64,000 bases of DNA from Spirosoma taeanense (GTDB lineage Bacteria; Bacteroidota; Bacteroidia; Cytophagales; Spirosomataceae), in the NCBI RefSeq assembly GCF_013127955.1, contig NZ_CP053435.1:2356001-2420000 (forward strand). Direction: 5' to 3'. The notes under the pieces were generated by a model, which was not told where the DNA came from, ran no database searches, and was given only the letters and a program-made list of their open reading frames with translations. Both the position numbers and the translations under genes were made by a program. This document shows, one piece after another, positions 8,885-16,753 of this stretch. Positions within the stretch are counted from its first letter, which is position 1; the number at the start of each line of letters is the position of its first letter.

Positions 8885-9982
8885 TTATTTTTTCAGCGAT
8901 GCCATGTCAATGACGAATCGATACTTGACATCACCTTTCAGCAGGCGCTCGTAAGCTTCGTTAATCTGCTGGACATCGATCATCTCAATATCCGCGGGGA
9001 TATTGTGCTCGGCGCAGAAATCCAGCATCTCCTGGGTTTCCGCAATGCCGCCAATCATAGAGCCGGCAAAGCTCTTGCGACCGGGGATAAGGCTGAAGGC
9101 CGCAACGGGAAGCGGATGTTCCGGTGCGCCTACGAGGGCCAGCGAACCATCTACGCGAAGCAGGCCGAGGTATGCGTTAATATCATGCTCTGCCGAAACG
9201 CAATCCAGAATAAAGTGCAGTTTACCCCGGTAAGCAGCCATTTGCTGGGCATCTTTTGATAAGACCACTTCATCAGCGCCTAACCGTTTGGCTTCTTCAA
9301 ATTTGGATTCCGATGTGGTGAATGCTACTACGTGTGCGCCCATGGCTTTCGCGATCTTTAGGCCCATATGTCCTAAACCACCAATGCCGACGATCCCCAC
9401 TTTTTTACCCGGCCCCACATTCCAGTGCCGCAGGGGTGAATACGTCGTGATACCGGCGCAAAGCAGGGGAGCCGCTGCCGCAGGATCGAGGTTGTCGGGG
9501 ATGCGCAACACAAAGTTCTCATCCACCACAATGCTTTCTGAATAGCCTCCGAAGGTTGGATTGCCCGGTAGGTGCTTATCTGGCGAATTGTACGTGCCGG
9601 TCATGCCGGGTTCGCAATATTGCTCCAGCCCTTCCTGACAGTACTCACATTCCCGGCAGGAATCGACCATGCAGCCTACGCCGACCATGTCACCTACGTT
9701 GAATTTACTGACGTGACCGCCCACGCTCACCACTCTACCCACAATCTCGTGACCGGGAACGCAGGGGTATAGAGAAGGTCCCCATTCACTCCTGGCCGTA
9801 TGCAGGTCGGAGTGACAAACCCCGCAGAACAGAATTTCTATTTCCACGTCGTGCGGTGTGGGTTTCCGGCGGTTGATACTCATTTGGTTCAAAGGCGCTT
9901 CGGCTGCCTCTGTGCCAAAGGCTTTAATTTCTTTGACATTGGTGGCTGTTGCGCTTGCTTCTGCTGTTTTTACTGCTTCCAT
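8885..9982 (-). CDS. NAD(P)-dependent zinc alcohol dehydrogenase (YahK/CAD type)
   Basis: 365 residues of the medium-chain dehydrogenase superfamily. The catalytic zinc site is shown by CGVCHSDLH, GHEIVGRV and a later Cys; structural zinc cysteines lie in DSCRECEYCQEGLEQYCEPG. The nucleotide-binding motif is GIGGLGHMGLKIAKAMG. FGGYSESIVVDENFVLRIP and CAGITTYSPLRHW are typical of broad-range aldehyde reductases such as YahK. The N-terminus is about 15 residues longer than usual, rich in Ala and Thr. It probably reduces aldehydes with NADPH. It lies in the redox gene set beside a decayed hydrolase gene. Confidence 0.93.
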   Translation of the reverse strand: MEAVKTAEASATATNVKEIKAFGTEAAEAPLNQMSINRRKPTPHDVEIEILFCGVCHSDLHTARSEWGPSLYPCVPGHEIVGRVVSVGGHVSKFNVGDMVGVGCMVDSCRECEYCQEGLEQYCEPGMTGTYNSPDKHLPGNPTFGGYSESIVVDENFVLRIPDNLDPAAAAPLLCAGITTYSPLRHWNVGPGKKVGIVGIGGLGHMGLKIAKAMGAHVVAFTTSESKFEEAKRLGADEVVLSKDAQQMAAYRGKLHFILDCVSAEHDINAYLGLLRVDGSLALVGAPEHPLPVAAFSLIPGRKSFAGSMIGGIAETQEMLDFCAEHNIPADIEMIDVQQINEAYERLLKGDVKYRFVIDMASLKK

Positions 9983-10191
9983 AATCGTTGTTTTCAGGCT
10001 ATTACTTTTTGTGACCTTGTTTCAGCACCTTATTCAAGGGCTAAAAATGCAATTGACATGATTTTCCAGACCCTGTTTTCACCACGAACTCGTAGGGGTA
10101 CCAATACTCAACCGGTAGGGGGCTTCTTTGTTGAGTGCTATTGTCCATTCCTTTATCAGTAAGAGAGGAAAACCGCCACCCGGAGCCTTCT

Positions 10192-10846
10192 CTATTTGCC
10201 TTCTACTGAAATAACCCCGACGCTCTTTTCCAGGGGCTTACCCGGCTTCAGATGTTCGGTAAAGAAGGCGGTTAGTTTATCAAAAGGAATGATAGCTAAC
10301 TGGTCGTACAAATCGACATGACTGGCATCCGGAATAATCAATAGCTCTTTCGGCCCGGCGGCTGCTTTGTAAGCATCCTCGTTGAAATAACGGGAGTGTG
10401 CCTTTTTACCGGCAATCAGCAAAACCGGACGAGGTGCGATTTCTTTGATGTAAGTCAGCAAGGGCATATTCATGAACGACAGCGGATTGGTAGCGGTTCA
10501 TGCACCATTTGAATTAATCGAATTGGAATGAAACCCCCGTGGCGTTTTATAATAATTGAAATAATCAACGACGAACTGCGGCTCGTTGCCCTGCAGCTTT
10601 TGGGGGAGATTATTGGTGGAGGGAGCGGGCGTTCCTTTCTCTGCATCTGCCCACCGTTGCTGGCTCAGCCCTTCCAGCACGTTCGTGCGTTGTTCCGGGG
10701 TAAGCTTATCAAAATAACCTTTGGCCATCACCCGCGACATATCATACATGCTGGTGGTTGTGATCCGATACAGTTTCTCCGCTTTGCGCGCGAGCCTGCC
10801 CCAGAAGCATGAAGGTTGCGGCTAGTATGAATGTTAACTTCTTCAT
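10192..10846 (-). pseudogene. Decayed secreted alpha/beta-hydrolase gene
   Basis: ATG at 10846 gives a clear signal peptide (MKKLTFILAATFMLLGQARA). After about a dozen more codons the frame runs into TGA. Another frame then continues at TTTSMYDMSRVMAKGYF, which in intact relatives lies in the middle of the enzyme, so a large internal piece including the nucleophile region has been deleted near 10760-10785. Further on, TGA at 10498-10500 replaces a Trp codon in NGA-W-TATNPLSF and the same frame resumes through MNMPLLTYIKEIAPRPVLLI to the stop at 10192. The C-terminal part keeps the catalytic His region (IIPDASHVDLYD). Deletion plus nonsense codon make it non-functional. Confidence 0.85.
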
Positions 10847-11053
10847 TTATCTCTTGTTGAAATTGACTTGTCGCTGAGTTAATTATTTACCGCAAAGGTA
10901 CCGGTCAGGACGGCCATCGGGGTAAAGAGATTCAAACTAATGATTAAGGATTTCAAACCTAACCGGTCCGCTGTGGTCTGACATTCCGGAGCGGCCGAAC
11001 CGTTGATCAGGCCCTAAGGCATATGGTGGGGAAATGAACTATTACTGCCCGGC

Positions 11054-11090
11054 CATGAAAAAGCCGCCTAAATCAGGCGGCTTTTTCATG
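11054..11090. terminator. Bidirectional terminator
   Basis: A perfect 16-bp stem (11054-11069 and 11075-11090) with a 5-nt loop, starting CATGAAAAAG and ending CTTTTTCATG. It lies just downstream of the minus-strand Spy-like gene, so it probably ends the sigma-factor operon. Confidence 0.85.
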
Positions 11091-11108
11091 ACTGGATAGA
11101 TGAGTAGT

Positions 11109-11564
11109 CTAATTGTTCTGATTATTTAACCGTTTCAGAAGCATATTATTGAAGACCTGCTCAGTCTTATATAACTCTGCCAGTTGCGCGGGCGTAATAA
11201 CCTTCAGAAACCGGTTCATATATTCGTCGTCCAGATCGGCGAGTTTTTGTTTGGTCGCGTTGACCTCCCGCAGGCCGTCCATCAACTGATTGTTATTCAA
11301 ACCACCCCGCGACGGCTCATTGTTGAGTTGCCGGATTCGGCGGTTCAGCTCCTGCTTCTTCGCGTTGTATTCGTTATAAACCGCCCAGAACTGGGGAGCC
11401 TGATCGGTGGTCAGATTGAGCCGGTTCGTAATCATGCCTATCTTAGCCGATTCAATTTTCTGGCGTCCGCTGAGGTCGTTCTGTGCGACGGCTGCGTGCG
11501 TCATCAGCACCAAACCCAGCAGCCAACCAATCCATGCGTGTCTCATCGTCGTAAAATTTACCAT
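11109..11564 (-). CDS. Spy/CpxP-like (LTXXQ-type) periplasmic protein
   Basis: 151 residues with an N-terminal signal peptide (WIGWLLGLVLMTHAAVAQ) and a helical body. LNLTTDQAPQFWAVYNEY and VITPAQLAELYKTEQ resemble the LTxxQ motifs of Spy/CpxP proteins. Initiation could be at 11564 or at the ATG six codons later (11546). The gene begins 8 nt after the stop of the membrane protein gene and is third in an operon with an ECF sigma factor. That arrangement is common in Bacteroidota, where the protein may act as an envelope chaperone or sensor for the sigma system; this role is inferred. Confidence 0.75.
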   Translation of the reverse strand: MVNFTTMRHAWIGWLLGLVLMTHAAVAQNDLSGRQKIESAKIGMITNRLNLTTDQAPQFWAVYNEYNAKKQELNRRIRQLNNEPSRGGLNNNQLMDGLREVNATKQKLADLDDEYMNRFLKVITPAQLAELYKTEQVFNNMLLKRLNNQNN

Positions 11565-11572
11565 TCTATAAA

Positions 11573-12037
11573 TCAGGAGCCGAATTCTGAATTGCCAATC
11601 AAGTTCTGCTCCTCCATATGCTGCCGAATATCAGCAGGCTCTACGTCAAGGTATTCAATAGCGGTTGTGTCCGTCCCCAACGAGGAGTGAAGCTGCTGAC
11701 TATCGGCTAGTTCGTAGGGATCCACGCCCTGCTCAGCCAGATAGGCCGCAATCACTTCATTGCTGACACCCGTTAAGGCTTCCGTACCTAATGACTCCTG
11801 ACGCTGGGGTAATGTTTGCCACACCAGCACCGCAATCAGACTGGCACCCGCCAGTGAGGCCGCCGTACGCTGCCATGACCAGCTTATCGAAAAGGCCGGT
11901 TTCTGTTTCCGCGCCACCCGGGCCTGCACCCGCGATGGCAAAGCATCGAAATAGCCCTCCGGCACCGAAAAGGGCTGCTGCCGCAACGGATGCTCGGGGG
12001 GCAGTTCATCGAGCCGAAAGTAATTTTTATCGTCCAT
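11573..12037 (-). CDS. Single-pass membrane protein in anti-sigma factor position
   Basis: 154 residues without a clear family match. The cytoplasmic N-terminus (residues 1-50, FSVPEGYFDALPSRVQARV) is followed by one membrane segment at about 57-74 (TAASLAGASLIAVLVW) and a periplasmic tail of about 75 residues. The motif FxVPxGYFdxLP is frequent in Bacteroidota proteins encoded directly after ECF sigma genes. Position and topology suggest it holds the sigma factor at the membrane, but no zinc-anti-sigma motif is present, so this stays an inference. Confidence 0.7.
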   Translation of the reverse strand: MDDKNYFRLDELPPEHPLRQQPFSVPEGYFDALPSRVQARVARKQKPAFSISWSWQRTAASLAGASLIAVLVWQTLPQRQESLGTEALTGVSNEVIAAYLAEQGVDPYELADSQQLHSSLGTDTTAIEYLDVEPADIRQHMEEQNLIGNSEFGS

Positions 12038-12106
12038 AGTACCTGTGTGTGCAAATCACACAATTATCGCTGCGTTTCAGATTTGACAGCCTAAAATACG
12101 TTAGGT

Positions 12107-12688
12107 TTAATCTGTTGTATCTGTTTTTGTCAGGTATTCCTCGATTTTTTTGACGGCAAGGTGGTACGAAGCCTTAAGTGCGCCAACCGATGTGCCGGTA
12201 ATCTCTGAAATCTCTTCGTACTTCATATCGTCGAAGTATTTCATGTTGAACACTAACCGCTGCTTGTCGGGCAACTTCAGCAGCGCCTTCTGAAGTTTCA
12301 TCTGAATCTCTTCGCCACTAGGCTCATTACCGGACGTAACGTAGTCCGTGTTGCTTTCGAGCTTCTCCATCAACTCGCCCTCTACGTCGCCGATGGGCAG
12401 AAAGAACCGTCGGCGTTTCTTGTTCAGAAAGTTCAGGCACTCGTTGGTGGCAATGCGATAGATCCAGGTATATAACTGACTGTCGCCCCGAAACTGTTCC
12501 AGGCTGTTCCAGACTTTTATGAACGTTTCCTGCACCAGATCATCCGCGTCATCGTGGTCGATGACCATCTTCCGGATATGCCAATAAATCTTCTGCTGAT
12601 ACTGTCGCACCAGCAGATTAAAGGCATAGTTCCGGCTTGATGGGTCGCGGTATTTGGCGAGGAGTTCTTCGTCTGTCATTGTTGGCAT
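12107..12688 (-). CDS. RNA polymerase ECF sigma factor
   Basis: 193 residues. Sigma region 2 is seen at about 45-75 (DDADDLVQETFIKVWNSLEQF, with TWIYRIATNECLNFLNKKRR after it), and region 4 at the C-terminus (LPDKQRLVFNMKYFDDMKY and ISEITGTSVGALKASYHLA). It heads a three-gene operon with a membrane protein and a Spy-like protein. A nested inverted repeat lies 8 nt upstream of the start codon (12696-12741) and may belong to its leader or control region. An internal ATG at codon 4 is an alternative start. Confidence 0.95.
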   Translation of the reverse strand: MPTMTDEELLAKYRDPSSRNYAFNLLVRQYQQKIYWHIRKMVIDHDDADDLVQETFIKVWNSLEQFRGDSQLYTWIYRIATNECLNFLNKKRRRFFLPIGDVEGELMEKLESNTDYVTSGNEPSGEEIQMKLQKALLKLPDKQRLVFNMKYFDDMKYEEISEITGTSVGALKASYHLAVKKIEEYLTKTDTTD

Positions 12689-12695
12689 TCAGCGA

Positions 12696-12741
12696 CAGGT
12701 AATTTGTAGTTGGCTCTAAGCCGTCCACTGCAAATTACCTG
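12696..12741. repeat. Nested inverted repeat between transketolase C-subunit and sigma-factor genes
   Basis: CAGGTAATTTGTAGT at 12696-12710 faces ACTGCAAATTACCTG at 12727-12741, with 14 of 15 positions complementary. The 16-nt loop holds a second small palindrome, GGCT-CTA-AGCC (12712-12722). It fills the 63-nt gap. It could be an attenuator after the transketolase gene or an operator of the sigma operon; no T-tract follows. Confidence 0.65.
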
Positions 12742-12751
12742 CCACCATCAC

Positions 12752-13705
12752 TTATTTTCTTGCCATTACTTTTTTTACCTGCTCAACAATTTTGTCGGCA
12801 GTGAGGCCATATTTTTTCATTAACTGGTCGGGCGTGCCGCTCTCTCCGAACGTATCGTGAACACCGACGTATTCCAGCGGGGCCGGGAAGTTGCGGGCCA
12901 GCACCTGCGCTACGCTATCGCCAAGACCACCGTTCAGCATGTGTTCTTCGGCCGAAACGGCGCATCCGGTCTTTTTGACCGATGCCAGAATGGCTTCTTC
13001 GTCTAACGGTTTAATTGTGTGAATGTTGATAATATCGGCTTCAATACCTTCTTCGGCCAGCATTTCGCCCGCCTTGATGGCTTCCCAGACAAGGTGGCCC
13101 GTGCAGAAAATCGATACGGCATCGCCTTCATTGACATGCCAGGCTTTACCGATCTCAAACTTCTGGTCGGCCGGGGTGAAAACAGGGATAACCGGACGGC
13201 CAAATCGCAGGTAAACGGGGCCTTCGTACTCAGCGATAGCGATAGTCGCAGCTTTGGTCTGATTATAATCGCAGGGGTTTATGACGGTCATGTTGGGCAG
13301 CATTTTCATCATGCCCAGATCTTCCAGAATCTGGTGGGTTGCCCCGTCTTCGCCCAGCGTTACGCCCGCGTGCGATGCGCAGATTTTAACGTTCTTGTTA
13401 GAATACGCCACCGACTGCCGGATCTGGTCGTACACCCGACCCGTAGCGAAGTTCGCGAAAGTTGTGGCAAACGGAATTTTTCCGCCAATGGTCAGGCCCG
13501 CCGATACGCCAATCATGTTGGCTTCAGCAATGCCGCACTGCACAAACCGGTCGGGGTTCTCTTTAATAAACGTTTCGAGCTTGAGCGAGCCGGCCAGATC
13601 GGCGGTCAGCGCAACGACGTTAGGGTTCGATTTGCCCAGTTCGGCAATACCCGCACCAAAACCGGAACGGGTGTCTTTCTTTTCTGTGTATTCGTATTTT
13701 TTCAT
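12752..13705 (-). CDS. Transketolase, C-terminal subunit
   Basis: 317 residues covering the pyrimidine-binding and C-terminal domains of transketolase. The catalytic Glu is in FVQCGIAEANMIGVSAGL, the aromatic-ring pocket in GKIPFATTFANF, and the C-domain follows from about residue 190 (VSIFCTGHLVWEAIKAGEML). With the N-terminal subunit encoded at 15312-16169 it should rebuild the heterotetrameric split enzyme of the pentose-phosphate pathway. The two subunit genes normally touch; here two unrelated genes lie between them. The DUF4276 gene ends only 9 nt upstream, so transcription probably still runs through. Confidence 0.94.
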   Translation of the reverse strand: MKKYEYTEKKDTRSGFGAGIAELGKSNPNVVALTADLAGSLKLETFIKENPDRFVQCGIAEANMIGVSAGLTIGGKIPFATTFANFATGRVYDQIRQSVAYSNKNVKICASHAGVTLGEDGATHQILEDLGMMKMLPNMTVINPCDYNQTKAATIAIAEYEGPVYLRFGRPVIPVFTPADQKFEIGKAWHVNEGDAVSIFCTGHLVWEAIKAGEMLAEEGIEADIINIHTIKPLDEEAILASVKKTGCAVSAEEHMLNGGLGDSVAQVLARNFPAPLEYVGVHDTFGESGTPDQLMKKYGLTADKIVEQVKKVMARK

Positions 13706-13714
13706 AGTCTGTGT

Positions 13715-14284
13715 TCAGTTCGCCGAAGCGAGGGTTTGCAATTTAGTTAGAAAATAGTGGGCACTCGGACAGTTGGGGTGCGCAGCCGCCCGCTCAATGG
13801 AGAAACCATACTTAAGCATACGCCGGGCCAGAATTGGTTTTGTGCCGACTCCCCGGCCAGTTTTGGCAAGAAATAACTGCCGAATGGTTTCAAATGGATC
13901 AGCTTCCTGCTCTGGGTAATCCATATGGAACGTAACGTCCAGCATTGTACTCATCGTGGCAGAATCGGCCAGGAACCAGGCTTCTGCAGCTCGAACGGCA
14001 ATGACCGTGTGTTGATTCGGGTATTCGCCAATTCGTTGTCGTGTAGCTTCTACAGACGTATCGTCATCCTGATCAGTCAGCACCACAACATGTGCCGTAC
14101 CAGCTTGTAGTAGGGCCTGCCGCTTTTCTTCAATATTATGTGGCAACAGGTTTCCATTGCCATCTGCATTTTGAATCGGCGATACGCAATGTAAACCTGC
14201 TGCGGCAAGCAGCGTTTGAAAGGCTTCTGATTTGACGATCTTTACTTCTGTGTCGCCCTCACAGATGAAACCAACGTTTACCAT
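13715..14284 (-). CDS. DUF4276-type, TOPRIM-like protein paired with AAA ATPase
   Basis: 189 residues. The start NVGFICEGDTEVKIVKSEAF carries the CEGxTE motif of DUF4276 (Glu9, Glu13), and VVVLTDQDDDTSVEAT gives the acidic Asp-x-Asp pair expected of a TOPRIM-like metal site. HTVIAVRAAEAWFLAD is another family motif. DUF4276 genes usually sit next to a RecF/OLD-like ATPase, as here: the start overlaps the ATPase stop by 7 nt. The nuclease-like role is inferred from the fold. The pair lies inside the transketolase operon, which suggests insertion. Confidence 0.82.
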   Translation of the reverse strand: MVNVGFICEGDTEVKIVKSEAFQTLLAAAGLHCVSPIQNADGNGNLLPHNIEEKRQALLQAGTAHVVVLTDQDDDTSVEATRQRIGEYPNQHTVIAVRAAEAWFLADSATMSTMLDVTFHMDYPEQEADPFETIRQLFLAKTGRGVGTKPILARRMLKYGFSIERAAAHPNCPSAHYFLTKLQTLASAN

Positions 14285-15261
14285 GCCAGCCCCCCGTTTA
14301 ATGCGTTTGTGAGCCAGGCTTCATCAACGGACATCCCATGAAAATCTTCGTTCCGGAATTGCCGAACGGTGGTTGCTCCTTCTTTCTTTTCAACAACGAC
14401 AAACTCATTTGGCCGGACGCGGGATGCCATCGATTGCGAGTGCGTATTCAACCAGATATAATGACCACGCTCTTCACACATGATGCGGAAGAAATCGACC
14501 AGCTCAGCCGCTACCTGAGGATGCAATCCGTTCTCTGGTTCTTCTATACAAAGGAACTGCGGCTTGTCGTCACTTTGATAAACAGCCGTCAGCAGAGCGA
14601 GGATGTTGAACGTACCGTCTGAAATCAGAGACTTTGTGAAGTGGCTTGATGAAAACTGTTCAAACCAGTGAAGTTCATTTCTGTCATCTATTTCGACAGC
14701 TTTGAACTCCGGAACAAATAATTCTAACCATTCAAATAACTCGTTACGTAGTATACTATTTGAAAGTATACGTTTCAAGACTAACTCTAGGTTATCTGCA
14801 GCAAAAGTCAGTCGATTATCATCCTTGAAGTTTAATTTCTGTTGTTCATCTTTTCCAACAAACAATCTAGAGAAATTATAAAAAGGATTTTTAGCAACGT
14901 AGTCAGATTGAGTTAGTGAATTGTTAATATATCCGAACTCTTGCAAATGAGCTGTTTCATTTGTTGAATGTTGGAGAATGTTGATATAATAACCACGCTC
15001 AAATCCAGAAACATCTGAATCAAAATGGACAGTGAACTTGCTTGCAGTATTGTGTCTTCTCAAAAAGTTTTCAGGGCCACCAAACAAACTCCCCGTTATT
15101 CCACCCATACGCTCCTGAAGATTCACAAATTCCAAAGCCTCGAAAATATTTGATTTGCCTGACCCGTTAGGGCCGACAAAGACCGTGAACGGATTCGGCT
15201 CAATGAGCTCGATCCGTTCAATGGACTTGAAATTTTCGATGACCAAGCTTTTGATCTTCAT
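14278..15261 (-). CDS. AAA family ATPase (AAA_21, RecF/OLD-like) of an ATPase-TOPRIM pair
   Basis: 327 residues. Walker A is GPNGSGKS at 30-37 after the typical start KIKSLVIENFKSIERIEL. The signature-like loop is LISDGTFNILALL, Walker B FLCIEEPENGLHP, and the switch His lies in LNTHSQSMASRV. It has no TOPRIM domain of its own, unlike OLD nucleases; the DUF4276 partner may supply it. G+C is clearly lower than in the neighbours over its N-terminal and middle part (18 of 60 bases at 14701-14760, 16 of 60 at 14821-14880), which suggests transfer. ATPase plus TOPRIM pairs such as OLD and PARIS act in anti-phage defence; that role here is unproven. Confidence 0.85.
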   Translation of the reverse strand: MKIKSLVIENFKSIERIELIEPNPFTVFVGPNGSGKSNIFEALEFVNLQERMGGITGSLFGGPENFLRRHNTASKFTVHFDSDVSGFERGYYINILQHSTNETAHLQEFGYINNSLTQSDYVAKNPFYNFSRLFVGKDEQQKLNFKDDNRLTFAADNLELVLKRILSNSILRNELFEWLELFVPEFKAVEIDDRNELHWFEQFSSSHFTKSLISDGTFNILALLTAVYQSDDKPQFLCIEEPENGLHPQVAAELVDFFRIMCEERGHYIWLNTHSQSMASRVRPNEFVVVEKKEGATTVRQFRNEDFHGMSVDEAWLTNALNGGLAW

Positions 15262-15311
15262 GGCTGGTATAGGGATGCTACATCCTAGCTCGTTCTATCG
15301 GTAATAACATC

Positions 15312-16169
15312 TTAATAATCCGAGTAACCAACCGTTAAAGGTAACTGGTTGAGAGCCTGCGTGAGCTGTTCGGCGTTGGGGGCAATGCCATGCCACTTAT
15401 GGCTGCCCATCATGTAATCGACGCCATAGCCCATTTCAGTATGCATCAGAATCAGCGTGGGTACGTCGGGGTTCTCCTGCGATTTACGAAGCGTTTTTAC
15501 TACGTCGGCCATGTCGTTACCCTTCATCTCATCAACGTGCCAGCCGAATGCTTTGTATTTAGCCCCGAGATCGCGGTTGTCATTTACGTTCTCCGTAGAA
15601 CCGTCAATCTGCGCCAGATTAAAGTCAATGACTGCCGTCAGGTTACCCAGCTTTTTGTTAGGCGCGAACTGCGCTGCTTCCCAGATCTGGCCTTCCTGCT
15701 GCTCACCATCGCCCATCAGGACGTAAACGTGTTTGTCGTCGCCGTTCAGTTTCTTGGCGTAAGCGGCTCCACAGGCTACCGATAAACCCTGTCCCAGCGA
15801 ACCCGAAGCAATCCGAATGCCCGGCAGATGCTCGGCCGTGGTTGGGTGTCCCTGCAGGCGGCTATCCAGCTTTCGGAACGTAGAGAGTTCTTCGATCGGG
15901 AAATAACCCGCCCGGGCCAGTACCGAGTAGAATACCGGCGAGATATGCCCGTTCGAGAGGAAAAACAAGTCTTCGTCGCGGCCATCCATATCAAAGATAG
16001 GCTTGCCGTTTGCGTCTTGTTTCCGGCGCATAATCTCAAAGTAAAGCGAAACCATAAAGTCGGTGCACCCAAGTGAGCCGCCGGGGTGGCCAGAGTTAAC
16101 GGCCGCAACCATGCGGACGATGTCGCGCCGTACGGCGGTAGCAATTTGTTCGAGTTGCTCGATTTCCAT
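15312..16169 (-). CDS. Transketolase, N-terminal subunit
   Basis: 285 residues from the ATG at 16169 (MEIEQLEQIATAVRRDIVRM); a longer form would need a TTG. It holds the thiamine-diphosphate binding domain: SGHPGGSLGCTDFMV, HISPVFYSVLA, and the motif GDGEQQEGQIWEAAQFA followed by VIDFN. SHKWHGIAPN near the end matches the family. It pairs with the C-terminal subunit at 12752-13705, now 1.6 kb away. A perfect 7-bp hairpin (16177-16195) lies directly upstream. Confidence 0.95.
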   Translation of the reverse strand: MEIEQLEQIATAVRRDIVRMVAAVNSGHPGGSLGCTDFMVSLYFEIMRRKQDANGKPIFDMDGRDEDLFFLSNGHISPVFYSVLARAGYFPIEELSTFRKLDSRLQGHPTTAEHLPGIRIASGSLGQGLSVACGAAYAKKLNGDDKHVYVLMGDGEQQEGQIWEAAQFAPNKKLGNLTAVIDFNLAQIDGSTENVNDNRDLGAKYKAFGWHVDEMKGNDMADVVKTLRKSQENPDVPTLILMHTEMGYGVDYMMGSHKWHGIAPNAEQLTQALNQLPLTVGYSDY

Positions 16170-16225
16170 AATGTATTGCGGACTGCCTGTCCGCAGGGGA
16201 TTGTACAAAGTGCGGAGTGCCCGCG

Positions 16226-16675
16226 TTATTTTAAAATCTGTTCTGCGTGTTGTTTAGTATCTACTTTACCGATGATGTCAGTAATGATGCCGTTTTCGTC
16301 AATCAGGAAGGTGGTCCGAACGATGCCCATGTATTTGCGACCGTACATGGATTTTTCCTGCCAGACTCCATACGCTTCAGCTACCTGCCGGTCGGTATCA
16401 GCGATGAGTGAAAATGGCAGGTCATATTTACTGATAAACTTCTGATGAGACTTAGTGTCATCTAGGCTCACGCCCAGAACTTCATACCCTGCCGACTGAA
16501 GACCCGCGTAACTGTCGCGCAGACTGCACGCCTGCGCCGTACAACCCGACGTATCGTCTTTGGGGTAAAAGTAAAGCACAACCTTTTTGCCCCGGTAGTC
16601 GGATAGCCGGATAGGCTGGCCTTTCTGATCGATGCTGATGAAATCGGGGGCGGGATCGCCGACGGATAACTTCAT
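16226..16675 (-). CDS. bcp: Thioredoxin-dependent peroxiredoxin (BCP type)
   Basis: 149 residues, a full-length BCP/PrxQ enzyme. The peroxidatic and resolving cysteines are five residues apart in DTSGCTAQACSLRDSY, the usual atypical 2-Cys PrxQ arrangement. YFYPKDDTSGCT and GIVRTTFLIDENG are family motifs. It reduces peroxides with thioredoxin in the cytoplasm. It lies about 50 nt upstream of the transketolase N-subunit gene on the same strand. Confidence 0.95.
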   Translation of the reverse strand: MKLSVGDPAPDFISIDQKGQPIRLSDYRGKKVVLYFYPKDDTSGCTAQACSLRDSYAGLQSAGYEVLGVSLDDTKSHQKFISKYDLPFSLIADTDRQVAEAYGVWQEKSMYGRKYMGIVRTTFLIDENGIITDIIGKVDTKQHAEQILK

Positions 16676-16753
16676 CTGGTTATTGGTTTTCAGAATATAA
16701 ATCTATGCGTTTGAACAGTTTAACTAGGGTCTGCCACTAACCCGAACGTTACG

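Noticed and set aside
10192-10473. Separate 93-codon gene
   Set aside because: It is in the same frame as the piece before it and only follows a TGA that replaces a Trp codon; it is part of one pseudogene.
13019-13750. Open frame of 243 codons on the plus strand
   Set aside because: It runs opposite the transketolase C-subunit gene; residues show no family motif and high G+C explains the openness.
13715-15261. Complete OLD nuclease or PARIS system
   Set aside because: The ATPase lacks a fused TOPRIM domain, and the partner carries DUF4276 motifs rather than the DUF4435 of AriB; only a general relation is supported.
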